The position numbers and the translations under genes were made by a program. From the NCBI GenBank assembly GCA_964580905.1, contig CAZOLR010000002.1, forward strand, positions 1 through 64,000: DNA of 64,000 nucleotides, in the 5' to 3' direction. Under the pieces are notes generated by a model, which made no database searches, was not told the DNA's origin, and saw only the letters and a list, made by a program, of their open reading frames with translations. The stretch comes from G041228335 sp964580905 (GTDB lineage Bacteria; Pseudomonadota; Alphaproteobacteria; Puniceispirillales; UBA1172). This document shows, in pieces, positions 50,604 to 59,526 of the stretch (position 1 is the first letter of the stretch; the number at the start of each line of letters is the position of its first letter).

Positions 50604-51368
50604 TTAGAGGGTAACCTTTTCTGTGTGGCCGTCTACAGTCATCGCCATGCCGGAGACATTTCGGGCGCCGGGAGAAGCCAGGAAGACCGCCATATTGGCA
50701 ACGTCTTCAGCGGTCACAAATCGCCTCAGGGATGCGCAATCCGCATACCCTTGGCGTAAATCTCCGGGTGAAATACCTCGTGCTTTTGCTTCATTGGCGA
50801 TAACCCTGTCCATCCGGTCACCTTCAACCGAACCCGGGCAGATGGCATTGACCCGGATATTATATGGACCAAGCTCCATCGCCAGTGTCTTTGTGAGGCC
50901 GATAATCCCCCATTTGGCCGTCGCGTAAGGAGAACGGTAAGGATATCCGAACAGGCCTGCCGTTGATGATGTCAGGGTGATGACGCCGTTGTTCTGGCTT
51001 TTCATCCACGGTGCCGCAAGGCTGGCGGCAAGAAAAGCACCATCCAGATTAACAGCAAGGCAGCGGCGCCATTCTTCAAGACGGACATCTTCGACGGCGG
51101 CCGTTGGCCCCGCGATGCCGGCATTTGCCATGACAACATCCAGTCTCTCCCAGCGGGAGCGAAGATCCGTGTAAACCTTGCGCATAGTGTCTTCACATGA
51201 CGCATCCGCTTCGTAGGTTAAAAGCCCCGGATGCGCTGCACTTGCACTGGTAAGCGCGGCTGTATCTGTGTCTGTCACGGCAACCGTTGCGCCGCCGGCC
51301 ATGAAAGCCTTCGCCATGGCAAGACCAAGGCCGGAACCACCTGCTGTGATGAATACATGCTGCATCAT
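50604..51368 (-). CDS. Short-chain dehydrogenase/reductase
   Basis: A 254-residue NAD(P)-dependent SDR: cofactor loop TAGGSGLGLAMA (TGxxxGxG type), NAG motif in MANAGIAG, catalytic Ser in LTSSTAG and YATAK (Tyr/Lys). Substrate not determinable. The next gene upstream on the same strand, a quinone-oxidoreductase-like MDR, is 8 bases away, so the two likely act together. Confidence 0.88.
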   Translation of the reverse strand: MMQHVFITAGGSGLGLAMAKAFMAGGATVAVTDTDTAALTSASAAHPGLLTYEADASCEDTMRKVYTDLRSRWERLDVVMANAGIAGPTAAVEDVRLEEWRRCLAVNLDGAFLAASLAAPWMKSQNNGVITLTSSTAGLFGYPYRSPYATAKWGIIGLTKTLAMELGPYNIRVNAICPGSVEGDRMDRVIANEAKARGISPGDLRQGYADCASLRRFVTAEDVANMAVFLASPGARNVSGMAMTVDGHTEKVTL

Positions 51369-51376
51369 ATTTCTCC

Positions 51377-52366
51377 TCAGGAAAGCGAAAGAAGAACGGA
51401 ACCACTTTTTGATGAAGCTTCCACCATTTCATGGGCATCTGCAATCCGATCAAGCGGGAAAGTGGCGGCAATATTCTCGGTGATGCTGCCAGCCGTCAGC
51501 AATTCTGCCAAAAGATCGGTGGCCGATTTCCGGGTTTCCCTGTCAAGCAGATAGACAAGCATCATATGCACCGTGATGTTCTTGAACATGAAGTCATAAA
51601 AAGGGAGCGTCGGGGTCTTATCAAGGGCGGAGCCATAGGCGGCGACACTGCCGTTGATATTCATCACCTGACCAAGCATGGTGGCATTAACGCCAAATTC
51701 AGCCTCGATGGCATGATCGATCCCGCCGCTGAGATCCATCACAGCTTGGGCCAGGTCGGATTGCCGATAATCCAGAACATGATCCGCACCAGCCCCAAGG
51801 GCGGTGTTCCGGCTGAGTTCAGAAGAAGCGGTGGTGATGATGCTGCCAGCGCCAAGTGCCCTGGCCACCTGAATGGCGTAACGTCCGACAACACCGCCAC
51901 CGCCGCTGATGAAGACCTGCTTGCCTTCTATGGATGGGGCTCTTGTAACGGCATGTACCGCTGTCATGGCAGGAATCCCAAGACAGGCGCCATGGGCAAA
52001 ACTGATACCATCGGGAAGATGGCATACCTGTTCGGACGGAATGACAAGCATTTCCGCCGCCGTACCAAAGGCACGTTTGAAACCTGCATTGAATACATAG
52101 ACCCGGTCACCTTCTGTGAAACCCTTGACCTTGTCGCCAACCGCATCAATGATGCCAGCGCCATCGCTGTGAGGGATGACTTCCGGATATGGCATCTCCA
52201 TACCGCCCAGGCTCTGCCCTGCGCGCATCTTTACATCCGATGGATTGATGCCGGATGCATGCAGCCGGATCAACACATCATCCGGGCCCATCCGGGGCAC
52301 ATCGATATCTTCAATACTCAGGACAGAATGGGCGTCACCCTTTTCCCGATAGAGGCCAGCTTTCAT
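51377..52366 (-). CDS. Zinc-free MDR oxidoreductase, quinone reductase-like
   Basis: A 329-residue medium-chain reductase of the NADPH:quinone oxidoreductase branch. Seen: LIRLHASGINPSDVKMRAG near the N-terminus, VFISGGGGVVGRYAIQVA for cofactor binding, and SGGIDHAIEAEFG. The catalytic-zinc and structural-zinc Cys patterns of alcohol dehydrogenases are missing. ATG 52366 gives the standard start MKAGLYREKG; the open frame runs to 52432. It is divergent from the desaturase gene. Confidence 0.83.
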   Translation of the reverse strand: MKAGLYREKGDAHSVLSIEDIDVPRMGPDDVLIRLHASGINPSDVKMRAGQSLGGMEMPYPEVIPHSDGAGIIDAVGDKVKGFTEGDRVYVFNAGFKRAFGTAAEMLVIPSEQVCHLPDGISFAHGACLGIPAMTAVHAVTRAPSIEGKQVFISGGGGVVGRYAIQVARALGAGSIITTASSELSRNTALGAGADHVLDYRQSDLAQAVMDLSGGIDHAIEAEFGVNATMLGQVMNINGSVAAYGSALDKTPTLPFYDFMFKNITVHMMLVYLLDRETRKSATDLLAELLTAGSITENIAATFPLDRIADAHEMVEASSKSGSVLLSLS

Positions 52367-52507
52367 TATAATCCTCACAAATTTTCGGCTCAGGCAAAAG
52401 CAATCACACCACGTCAAGATGATCTTGCGCAAGGGGAATGTTTCATGATTGAATACGGATGTGTTTCTTATGAATTCTGAACCTGCACTTTTTTGGAGAC
52501 TTGCAAG

Positions 52508-53488
52508 ATGGAAGAGGTTTTTTCCCGGCGTAAGATAGTAACTCCGGCCGAACTGAAAGAGCTGAACGAACGATCAGATTTGATGGGCATTTTACAGATG
52601 TCGAGCCATCTGGGGCTTATCGGATTGCTTGGCTATGCGCACAGTATTGCCATGGGAAGCTGGTGGGTGCTGCTGACAGGTTTCTGTCTTGGTGTTGCCA
52701 TTAATTTCCTCTATGCAGCCCAGCATGAATTGTCGCACTGGACGGTCTTCCGGACAAAATGGCTCAATGAATTCTTCGGTCGCTTTATCGGTTTCTTCAT
52801 GTTGTTCCCACGTGATTACGATCTGATCATGCATTACTCGCACCATCGCTACACGCAGGACTGGGATAAGGATGGTGAACTTGTTCGTGAACCCTACACC
52901 CTTCAAACCTTCCTTTTGTGGATGACCGGGCTGACCTATTGGCGCAACCGTGTGGTCGGTATCATCCGGCGCGCCCGCGGCATCATCATAGAGCCTTACA
53001 TTCATGCCAATGAAGAAGGTAAGGTTGTTCGTGAGTCGCGCTGGCATGTGGTGGGTTACACCGCTATCCTGGCAGGGTCGCTTTATCTTGAAACCTGGGC
53101 GGCCGTGACCTTCTGGCTCCTGCCCATGTTGCTGACAAAGCCGGTTCATCAGCTGCAGAATACGATCGAACATCTGGGGCTGACCCATAACGATGATATT
53201 CTGAACAACACGAGATCCACGCGTACGAATTTTATCATGCGCTGGCTCTGCTGGCAGATGCCTTATCATACAGCGCATCACAGTTTCCCCTCGGTTCCTT
53301 TCTGGAAACTACGCAAGCTCAACGACAAGATTGAGAATGCCTGCGGTGAAGTGCATCGCATGGGATGGATTGAATTCCAGATTGAGGCTGTCCGGAGACT
53401 CCGCCAAAACGATGAAAGCTTCTATCCGATGAACGAGGTCTGGATCGTGCCGGCATCAGGTGGCCGTCAGATCAAGCTTGAGGCGTAA
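52508..53488 (+). CDS. Membrane fatty-acid desaturase-like protein
   Basis: A 326-residue diiron membrane enzyme. The three histidine boxes are HELSH (near residue 77), HYSHHRYTQ (near 116) and HTAHHSFP (near 256), with an additional QNTIEHLGLTH. Four or so helices separate them. Family members insert double bonds or hydroxyls in acyl or other hydrophobic chains. The shared operon with a TIM-barrel protein (7 bases downstream) is unusual for lipid desaturation. ATG 52508 has GGAG about ten bases upstream. Confidence 0.8.
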   Translation: MEEVFSRRKIVTPAELKELNERSDLMGILQMSSHLGLIGLLGYAHSIAMGSWWVLLTGFCLGVAINFLYAAQHELSHWTVFRTKWLNEFFGRFIGFFMLFPRDYDLIMHYSHHRYTQDWDKDGELVREPYTLQTFLLWMTGLTYWRNRVVGIIRRARGIIIEPYIHANEEGKVVRESRWHVVGYTAILAGSLYLETWAAVTFWLLPMLLTKPVHQLQNTIEHLGLTHNDDILNNTRSTRTNFIMRWLCWQMPYHTAHHSFPSVPFWKLRKLNDKIENACGEVHRMGWIEFQIEAVRRLRQNDESFYPMNEVWIVPASGGRQIKLEA

Positions 53489-53495
53489 GCCTGCC

Positions 53496-54341
53496 ATGGC
53501 CCGGCAACTCAAGGTATACACCTCACTGTGGTCGATGATGCCGCATGACAATAGCGGCGTTATCCTGCCTTATGAAGATATCTGCCGCATGGTGGCCGGG
53601 GCCGGGTATGATGGCATGGCCATTGATCTGGGTGCCGGTGATGTTGCCCAGGCAAGGGAAGTCCAGCCCATCATGGCCCGCCACGGATTGACGCCGCTGA
53701 TCGTCGCCTTTCCCAAGTCGGTTTCGTCCCTTCATGAAACACTGGTCATGGCGAAAGATTTCGGCTCACCTTTTGTGGATGTCATCGGTCAGGTCTTCCC
53801 GCTTACCGTTGACGGCATGATCCCGGTAATCCGGCGCTGGATCGAAATGTCTGATAGCGTCGGAGTGCCTGTTCAGTTTGAAACACATCGTAACTGCATC
53901 ACCAACGATTTGTTTTCAACGCTTTCGCTCATTGATGCTGTGCCTGAGATGCGGCTCTGTGCTGATCTTTCGCATTACGTTGTTGACCGGGAGTTCAAGC
54001 ATCCGCTCCAACCTGAGGAAATGGCGCTGATCAGCCGTGTCCTTCATCGTTCGGACAGTTTTCAGGGCCGCGTCGCCAGCCGCCAGCAGATCCAGCTTCA
54101 GCTGGATTTTCCGCAGCATCAGAAATGGGTTGAGCTGTTCAAGGGCTGGTGGAGAGAAGGCCTGGCCAGTTGGCGAGACCGTAATCAGGACGGCGACTGT
54201 ATCTTTTTATGCGAACTCGGGCCACCGGAATATGCCATGACCGATGCGGAGGGCAGAGAAATGTCCAACCGGTGGGAGGAAGCACTTGTCATTCGTAACT
54301 GGGTTCAAGAGATCTGGGACCAGCTGGGTGGCGACACCTGA
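53496..54341 (+). CDS. Sugar-phosphate isomerase/epimerase-like TIM-barrel protein
   Basis: A 281-residue protein of the xylose-isomerase-like TIM-barrel superfamily (GYDGMAIDLGAG, FVDVIGQVFPL, PVQFETHRNC, LCADLSHYVVDRE). Glu and His/Asp residues in these strands could bind a divalent metal. The substrate is unknown. It follows the desaturase gene by 7 bases and is convergent with the M81 peptidase gene. Confidence 0.75.
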   Translation: MARQLKVYTSLWSMMPHDNSGVILPYEDICRMVAGAGYDGMAIDLGAGDVAQAREVQPIMARHGLTPLIVAFPKSVSSLHETLVMAKDFGSPFVDVIGQVFPLTVDGMIPVIRRWIEMSDSVGVPVQFETHRNCITNDLFSTLSLIDAVPEMRLCADLSHYVVDREFKHPLQPEEMALISRVLHRSDSFQGRVASRQQIQLQLDFPQHQKWVELFKGWWREGLASWRDRNQDGDCIFLCELGPPEYAMTDAEGREMSNRWEEALVIRNWVQEIWDQLGGDT

Positions 54342-54360
54342 ATTTAATCCTTGGTCGGTT

Positions 54361-55869
54361 TCAGCTCATGATCCGTCCCAAAGGTCCGAGGCGGATACCT
54401 TTGCGGAGTTTTCGGTAAGGAACATGTTCCAGCTCGCAAGGTGTTAACCCCGGGGCTTTGACATTAATTACAGTTGCCGAAAGCGAATCAAAATCTGCCC
54501 GAAAATGGACTGTGCTCTTGACCACAATGATGGAAGCATCTTCGGGACGAACACCGATATGGGTAAAAATTGCCTGATCCAGACATTGGCATCTTGTGCT
54601 GGAAAGAACGATCCGGATATCCCCTTTGATATGTGCAATTCGAATGAGTGCCGACGGACCGGCTTCAGCCATGCCTCCGGCATACATCTCACCCGTAAAG
54701 GCAAATCTTCCGTCGCTTAACGCAAGGACTTCAACAAATGCATCAAAGGGTTTGGCGTCAGGGCCTGCTTTCCCCCCGAGAGAAGTGTGGAAGATGGCAC
54801 CCACTCCTCTTTTATGCGCTTCCCCGGCGACATCGGGATCATTCAGCATCCCGAGAATTACATTGCTGGCATCGGCATCGACCAGCGCTTCGAGAATGCC
54901 TGTTGTATCGGACGTGCTGCCTGCACCGGGATTATCCTGCACATCAGCCAGAATAACGGGTGTCTTTTCTCGCGTGTTAATCTTAATGGCAGTTTCCACG
55001 GCATCGGCTGGATCGAAGAGAGAGACATCGAGTTGCGGCTCAGCATCCTCGAGATCTTTAAAAAGGTGGTCAGCGATCATCGCCGCTTCCTGTTCGGTTG
55101 TGGCATAGGCAAGTACCGACGGGCCGGCATCGTAAATATCGGCCGCCGGGAAGCCGGTTGACAGTTCTGCCCATGTCTGAGGTGCGGGGCCCACCGATCT
55201 GACGGTTTCGTATATTCTTTTGAGGGGATCTCTGCCCGTATACTGGGCATGGAGAGGAATGAGATAAGGTGACTGGCGAAAAGCGGGAAAAACGAAACCT
55301 CCATTCATCAGATAGTGTAATACATCAAAAGCGCGGCCACCTGTTTCGGCCATGTCCAGGTGGGGATAGCTTCGGTACATGGTGATGGCTGACGCATGCC
55401 TCACCATCTTTTCCGTCACATTGGCGTGGGAATCGAGGCTGATGACAACAGGGAGTTCAGGTCCTGCCATCTCGCGGATACGGGCAAGACATTCCCCTTC
55501 GCCGTCATCAAAACTCATGGTGACCATTGCGCCGTGCAGATCAAGATATATTCCGTCCACCGCGTAATGGGATGCGATACCATGCAGGATCTGGCCCATG
55601 ATGTCTTCATAAGTCTCGTCGGTTACTTGTGCGCTTGGTTCCGCCGCACACCACAGGATGGGGATGAGTTCGATGTTTTCAGCTTTCCGCGCTTCCCGGA
55701 TAAAGCCTGCAAGTGGCAGTGAGGTTCCCTCAAGTCCGGTGAAAACCTCTGTTCCCTTAAGGAGACCCGGCCAGGAATCCGCTTTGTTGAAATCACTTAT
55801 ATCTGCTCTGGTTGCGCCGAAGGTGTTTGTTTCATGCTGGAAACCGGCAACAAGAATGCGTTTTGACAT
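54361..55869 (-). CDS. M81-family metallopeptidase, MlrC-like
   Basis: A 502-residue protein of the microcystinase C family: N-terminal AGFQHETNTFGA, metal-site segments DLHGAM and DSHANVT, PHLDMAETG, then a C-terminal MlrC domain (about 300-480; DNPGAGSTSDTT). Zinc-dependent hydrolysis of small peptides or amides is expected; relatives are widespread in organisms that do not degrade microcystin, so the natural substrate is unknown. It is transcribed towards the TIM-barrel gene. Confidence 0.87.
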   Translation of the reverse strand: MSKRILVAGFQHETNTFGATRADISDFNKADSWPGLLKGTEVFTGLEGTSLPLAGFIREARKAENIELIPILWCAAEPSAQVTDETYEDIMGQILHGIASHYAVDGIYLDLHGAMVTMSFDDGEGECLARIREMAGPELPVVISLDSHANVTEKMVRHASAITMYRSYPHLDMAETGGRAFDVLHYLMNGGFVFPAFRQSPYLIPLHAQYTGRDPLKRIYETVRSVGPAPQTWAELSTGFPAADIYDAGPSVLAYATTEQEAAMIADHLFKDLEDAEPQLDVSLFDPADAVETAIKINTREKTPVILADVQDNPGAGSTSDTTGILEALVDADASNVILGMLNDPDVAGEAHKRGVGAIFHTSLGGKAGPDAKPFDAFVEVLALSDGRFAFTGEMYAGGMAEAGPSALIRIAHIKGDIRIVLSSTRCQCLDQAIFTHIGVRPEDASIIVVKSTVHFRADFDSLSATVINVKAPGLTPCELEHVPYRKLRKGIRLGPLGRIMS

Positions 55870-55958
55870 ATCGGCGATGTCTCCTGATCATCCGTCACAC
55901 ATGAAAATTATCTCAGAAAGACAATATTCTAAATGGAAAAACCGACGGATATGCCAGA

Positions 55959-56459
55959 TCACGTCAGCTGATCGATATTCTCATCCGACAGATTTCCGGG
56001 CACGATGGTAATCGGAACGCGGCACTGGGATGCGCCTTTTGTTGTCATATAGGTGATCAGCGGGCCGGTGCTTTCAGCTTTCGTGTCAGCGCCAAGAATG
56101 AGGATGGAGATATCTTCTTCTTCATTGATCAGGCTGATGAGTTCCGATTTAGGGTCCCCTTCGCGCAAATAGATCATGGGATATTCACCCGTCAGTTCAT
56201 GCACCCATTCGCTGTTGACGCGAAGCAGTTTTTCCGCTTCTTCCCGGGCCTCTTCGCGCATCAGCTCCCCCACACCGGCGAAATGCTGGAATTCGGCAGG
56301 CAGGATGCAATGCATCAGGGCGATCTTGCCCTTAAGCCTCTTGGCTCTTCGGCAGGCATAGTAAAGAGCCTGGTGCAGCTCCTCGCTGTCATCGACCACA
56401 ACAAGGAAAACCCGTACAGGTTCATTTTTAACGGAAGATGTCTTTTTTACTTTGGCCAT
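55959..56459 (-). CDS. Universal stress protein (UspA family)
   Basis: A 166-residue single-domain Usp with the Rossmann-like start VRVFLVVVDDSEELHQAL, a central EADPKSEL-like region (REGDPKSELISLI) and the C-terminal ILILGADTKAE...CRVPITIVPG. The usual G-2x-G-9x-G(S/T) ATP motif is only partly kept. It ends the operon TauE-TIGR02186-Usp, 4 bases after the TIGR02186 gene. Confidence 0.85.
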   Translation of the reverse strand: MAKVKKTSSVKNEPVRVFLVVVDDSEELHQALYYACRRAKRLKGKIALMHCILPAEFQHFAGVGELMREEAREEAEKLLRVNSEWVHELTGEYPMIYLREGDPKSELISLINEEEDISILILGADTKAESTGPLITYMTTKGASQCRVPITIVPGNLSDENIDQLT

Positions 56460-56463
56460 GTTT

Positions 56464-57231
56464 CTATCTTCTGAACGCTACTGCCGCCAGCCAGCCGGCT
56501 GCAATGGCAAATATTATAGCAAAAATTCCATAAAAAGGCGCGTAATCATGCGCAATATTGTAAACCATCGCGCTGAGCCCCGATTTGGCCACTTTGAGTG
56601 TCGAAATATCCTCGTTCACCATGACGCCATTGCTGAAATGCATGACCCTGACTTCATATTGCCCGGGGATAACATTTGCGGGCAGAACAACGTTGGTCCG
56701 GAACAACACCCCTTCGATCACCTGAATGCTGCCGGGGCGTTTATCCCAGAGATCGACCTGTTCCATGTTGCGGATAAGCGCTTCTTTCCATTCCTGAACC
56801 TCACCCTCATCTATCCGGCTTCCTGATGCAAGCGCCAGCGGAATATGTTCATAACCAAGACGGATTTTCTGGCGTTCTTCAGGGCTGGCAATTTGCTCCA
56901 CCGGTTTGGTGGAAAGAATATGATAAAAGCTTGGGATCCCTTCCAGTCTGGCGTTTTCAGTATTGAGCCAGATACCAGCGACCTTGTCTTTGCGACGTAA
57001 TGCCATTGATTTCGGAGGGCCGGAAATGACAATGGCAATCTGATCGTTGCTGTTCTTGCTCAATGCACCGAATAACAGCAGTTCCGTGCCGTTGAAATCG
57101 GTGGTGATACCGACCTCGCTTTGATCAAGGTCAGCGACAAGTGTCCCTTTGGCGTTGGCGTATCCGGACAAAACCGAAAGGCAAAAGGCAATGATGACGG
57201 TATGCAGGACATATGCGGAAAAGTTTTTCAT
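56464..57231 (-). CDS. TIGR02186-family membrane-anchored periplasmic protein
   Basis: A 255-residue protein with an N-terminal signal segment (to about residue 28, SGYANA), a beta-rich periplasmic domain, and one C-terminal transmembrane helix (about 228-250; YGIFAIIFAIAAGWLAAVAF). This matches the TIGR02186 proteins that alphaproteobacteria carry next to TauE/SafE permeases. Its first bases overlap the TauE stop (ATGA). It is probably an accessory subunit of that transporter. Confidence 0.82.
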   Translation of the reverse strand: MKNFSAYVLHTVIIAFCLSVLSGYANAKGTLVADLDQSEVGITTDFNGTELLLFGALSKNSNDQIAIVISGPPKSMALRRKDKVAGIWLNTENARLEGIPSFYHILSTKPVEQIASPEERQKIRLGYEHIPLALASGSRIDEGEVQEWKEALIRNMEQVDLWDKRPGSIQVIEGVLFRTNVVLPANVIPGQYEVRVMHFSNGVMVNEDISTLKVAKSGLSAMVYNIAHDYAPFYGIFAIIFAIAAGWLAAVAFRR

Positions 57232-58142
57232 CGCAGGAACTCCAGCGAGAAGAGATCTTCCGGCATGAGGACGAGATCAAGGAGAAGCTTGAGGCAGACC
57301 ATCAGCACGATAAGCGCAAGAAGACCACGAAGTTGTTCGCCTTTGAGCTTAGCCCCGATGCGGGTGCCAAACTGCGCACCTATCACTGCGCCAAACAGCA
57401 ACAGCCCCGCCAACACAATATCAACGGTCTGTGTCTGGACAGATTGCAGAAAGGTAACGTTCGCGGTGACAAAAATGATTTGAAAAAGAGATGTTCCGAC
57501 AACGACAGCGGTAGGCATTCCAAGCAGATAGATCATGGCGGGAACCATGATAAATCCGCCACCAACCCCCATTATGGCAGAAAGTATCCCGACGAGAGCA
57601 CCGACGATGAAGGGCAGAAGTGCCGAGATATAAAGTTTTGATTTGCGAAAACGCATCTTGAAGGGGAGGCCGTGCAGCCAGTTGTGCTGGTGCAACTTAC
57701 CGCGCCGCGCGCCGGGAAGCCGGGCACGTAGCATGGCCCGGATGCTCTCGACAAGCATCAGCCCGCCGATAATGCCGAGGAAGACGACAAAGCTGATTTT
57801 GATCACCACATCGATCTGGCCAAGCTGTCGGAGCAATGCAAAAAGTGCAACCCCGAGGGTTGATCCGACAAGACCGCCTGCGAGAAGAACAAGTCCCATT
57901 TTGATATCAACATTGCCGCGGCGGAAATGCGCCAGCACTCCTGAAACAGAAGAGGCGACAATCTGATTGGCTTCCGTGCCGACGGCTACCGGGGCCGGCA
58001 CACCAAGAAAGATAAGCAGTGGCGTCATCAGAAAACCGCCGCCAACCCCGAAGATACCAGAAAGCATCCCAACCATGGCACCAAGGCCAATGATGGTGAA
58101 TACATTCATCGAGATTTCAGCAATAGGAAGATAGATATACAT
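57228..58142 (-). CDS. TauE/SafE-family permease, second copy
   Basis: A 304-residue permease with two repeats (MLSGIFGVGGGFLMTPLLIFL; ILSAIMGVGGGFIMVPAMIYL) and a basic cytoplasmic loop (ARLPGARRGKLHQHNW) between them. It is larger than the copy at 49805 and belongs to the type paired with TIGR02186. Export of sulfite or another sulfur oxyanion is likely. ATG 58109 (MNVFTIIG) is a plausible shorter start. Confidence 0.85.
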   Translation of the reverse strand: MYIYLPIAEISMNVFTIIGLGAMVGMLSGIFGVGGGFLMTPLLIFLGVPAPVAVGTEANQIVASSVSGVLAHFRRGNVDIKMGLVLLAGGLVGSTLGVALFALLRQLGQIDVVIKISFVVFLGIIGGLMLVESIRAMLRARLPGARRGKLHQHNWLHGLPFKMRFRKSKLYISALLPFIVGALVGILSAIMGVGGGFIMVPAMIYLLGMPTAVVVGTSLFQIIFVTANVTFLQSVQTQTVDIVLAGLLLFGAVIGAQFGTRIGAKLKGEQLRGLLALIVLMVCLKLLLDLVLMPEDLFSLEFLR

Positions 58143-58358
58143 AAAAAGTCTTCAATATTCGTCTTGTTCGATACACCTAGCAGGTTTTTCATGTAAGTGC
58201 GAGCGCTAAGGTGTCCATCAGACGTCAGTTTTGCAACATTTTGCCGCAAGGACTATTCTTTCTCGATGCGGGCTTTGCGGGGCGGTAACGGATGTGTCAA
58301 AGACGGCATCATTTGTCATGCGGTTGTTTGCCTGAATATCAAAGATCATTCCTTGAAT
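58143..58358. other. 216-base intergenic region between TauE and ArsR genes
   Basis: I see no gene supported here; a short plus-strand frame (58197-58433) runs into the antisense of the ArsR gene and has no Shine-Dalgarno. The region should carry the promoter of the TauE operon. An AATATTC at 58154-58160 is a faint partial match to the palindrome in front of the ArsR gene. Confidence 0.3.
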
Positions 58359-58724
58359 TTACGGGGATTTGTGCAGGACAGGATCATCATCGTAAATCGT
58401 GGACAGAAGCTTGATAATCATCTCAACGTTTGAATCTTCAATAGAATAAAAGACCATCTGGGAAGAACGTCTTGCCTTGACAATCTGCGCTCTGCGTAAG
58501 CGGGCAAGATGCTGAGACAGGGCAGACTGACTCAAACTCTGGAGGATATTTTCCAACTCCTTGACGCTCAGTTCCTCCCGATTGATAAGATGGGACAGAA
58601 TTTCAAGCCGCTGGCTGTTGCTCATGGCTTTCATAACGGTTGTGGCGCGACTGCCGCCGGTATTTTTCATGCCCGTTCCGGACGACCGACGCTTTCGCTT
58701 GTAGGTTTTTGGGGGGCTTTGCAT
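58359..58724 (-). CDS. ArsR-family transcriptional regulator without metal-binding cysteines
   Basis: A 121-residue winged-helix repressor-type protein. The core is AMSNSQRLEILSHL, then ELSVKELENIL and a recognition helix SQSALSQHLARLR, then a beta-wing RRSSQMVFYSIED. No Cys is present anywhere, so the metal-thiolate (ArsR/CadC) and dithiol (BigR/YgaV) sensing modes are absent. The N-terminal 20 residues are strongly basic (KTYKRKRRS); later ATGs could give shorter forms. It probably controls the TauE-TIGR02186-Usp operon just downstream. Confidence 0.84.
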   Translation of the reverse strand: MQSPPKTYKRKRRSSGTGMKNTGGSRATTVMKAMSNSQRLEILSHLINREELSVKELENILQSLSQSALSQHLARLRRAQIVKARRSSQMVFYSIEDSNVEMIIKLLSTIYDDDPVLHKSP

Positions 58725-58736
58725 GGGAATATTCCC
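58725..58736. promoter_or_regulatory. Palindrome at the ArsR-gene start, candidate operator
   Basis: GGGAATATTCCC is a perfect 12-bp palindrome touching the minus-strand start codon of the ArsR gene. A looser copy, GGGAGTATTCTC, lies at 58793-58804. Sites of this size and symmetry are typical for ArsR dimers, so autoregulation is a sensible reading. Confidence 0.5.
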
Positions 58737-58938
58737 TTATGTGTTCGTATCCGGGCCCGGATGCTTTCCGCGCATGGATATTTCTCGACAAGGGGAGTAT
58801 TCTCACCTCCGTACTTCAAATCCCCCATCGCCTACTAATAATACGAAAAATATATTAATTTACCTTTAATGGTTGAAAATTAATTGCGGATGCTGCCGGG
58901 CCCCGGATAAGGTAAAATGAACTGAGCTCATTAAGCTG

Positions 58939-59526
58939 ATGGAGCAGAACAGAAGCATGGCTTCAGGAAGAAGAAAACAACTTGATCAGTCCGCGCTTGC
59001 ATCATTGGTGCGGGAGCTTGATGAAAAAGGTGTGCCGGCGCAGGATTTTGACATGCGTATCGATATTGATGGCACCTGGTATCATCAGGGCTCACCCATA
59101 AAGCGTGAGGGAATGGTGCGTCTTTTCGCCAGTATCCTGACACGCCTTGAAAACGGAGAATACTGGCTGGTCACGCCCGCAGAACGTGGCCGGATTCAAG
59201 TTGAGGATACGCCTTTTGTCGTTACCTCGATGCTGACCGAAGGGACAGGGCAGCAAAGGCAGATCAGTTTTGTGACCAATATAGGTGAGGTGGTTCCACT
59301 TGACCGTGAACATCCTCTTGTCATAAGGCAGGGAGCAAGAGGTGATGAGCCGCGGCCGTATATTCTTGTCCGTGGCGGTCTGGAGGCGAGACTGGGACGG
59401 TCGGTCTTCTATGAACTTGCCGATCTGGCCGAAGTTGATGCGGATGATCAGGCTGGCATCTGGAGTCATGGCCATTTATTCTCTCTTCTTGCCGGAGGGG
59501 AAACTCAAGGGGTGCAGGATGGATGA
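58939..59526 (+). CDS. DUF1285-family protein
   Basis: A 195-residue protein of the DUF1285 type conserved in proteobacteria (DFDMRIDIDGTWYHQGSPIKRE near residue 37; YWLVTPAERGRIQVEDTPFVV; LVRGGLEARLGRSVFYEL). Function is unknown. ATG 58939 or 58957 may be the start. It overlaps the Nudix gene by 8 bases and opens a run of housekeeping genes that continues to the CCA-adding enzyme. Confidence 0.85.
   Translation: MEQNRSMASGRRKQLDQSALASLVRELDEKGVPAQDFDMRIDIDGTWYHQGSPIKREGMVRLFASILTRLENGEYWLVTPAERGRIQVEDTPFVVTSMLTEGTGQQRQISFVTNIGEVVPLDREHPLVIRQGARGDEPRPYILVRGGLEARLGRSVFYELADLAEVDADDQAGIWSHGHLFSLLAGGETQGVQDG

Noticed and set aside
51431..52480. 349-residue plus-strand open frame opposite the quinone reductase
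   Set aside because: Longer than the real gene's antisense share only by chance; no motif, and the minus-strand MDR protein is convincing.
58197..58433. 78-residue plus-strand frame between the TauE and ArsR genes
   Set aside because: No Shine-Dalgarno, and its 3' third is antisense to the ArsR gene.
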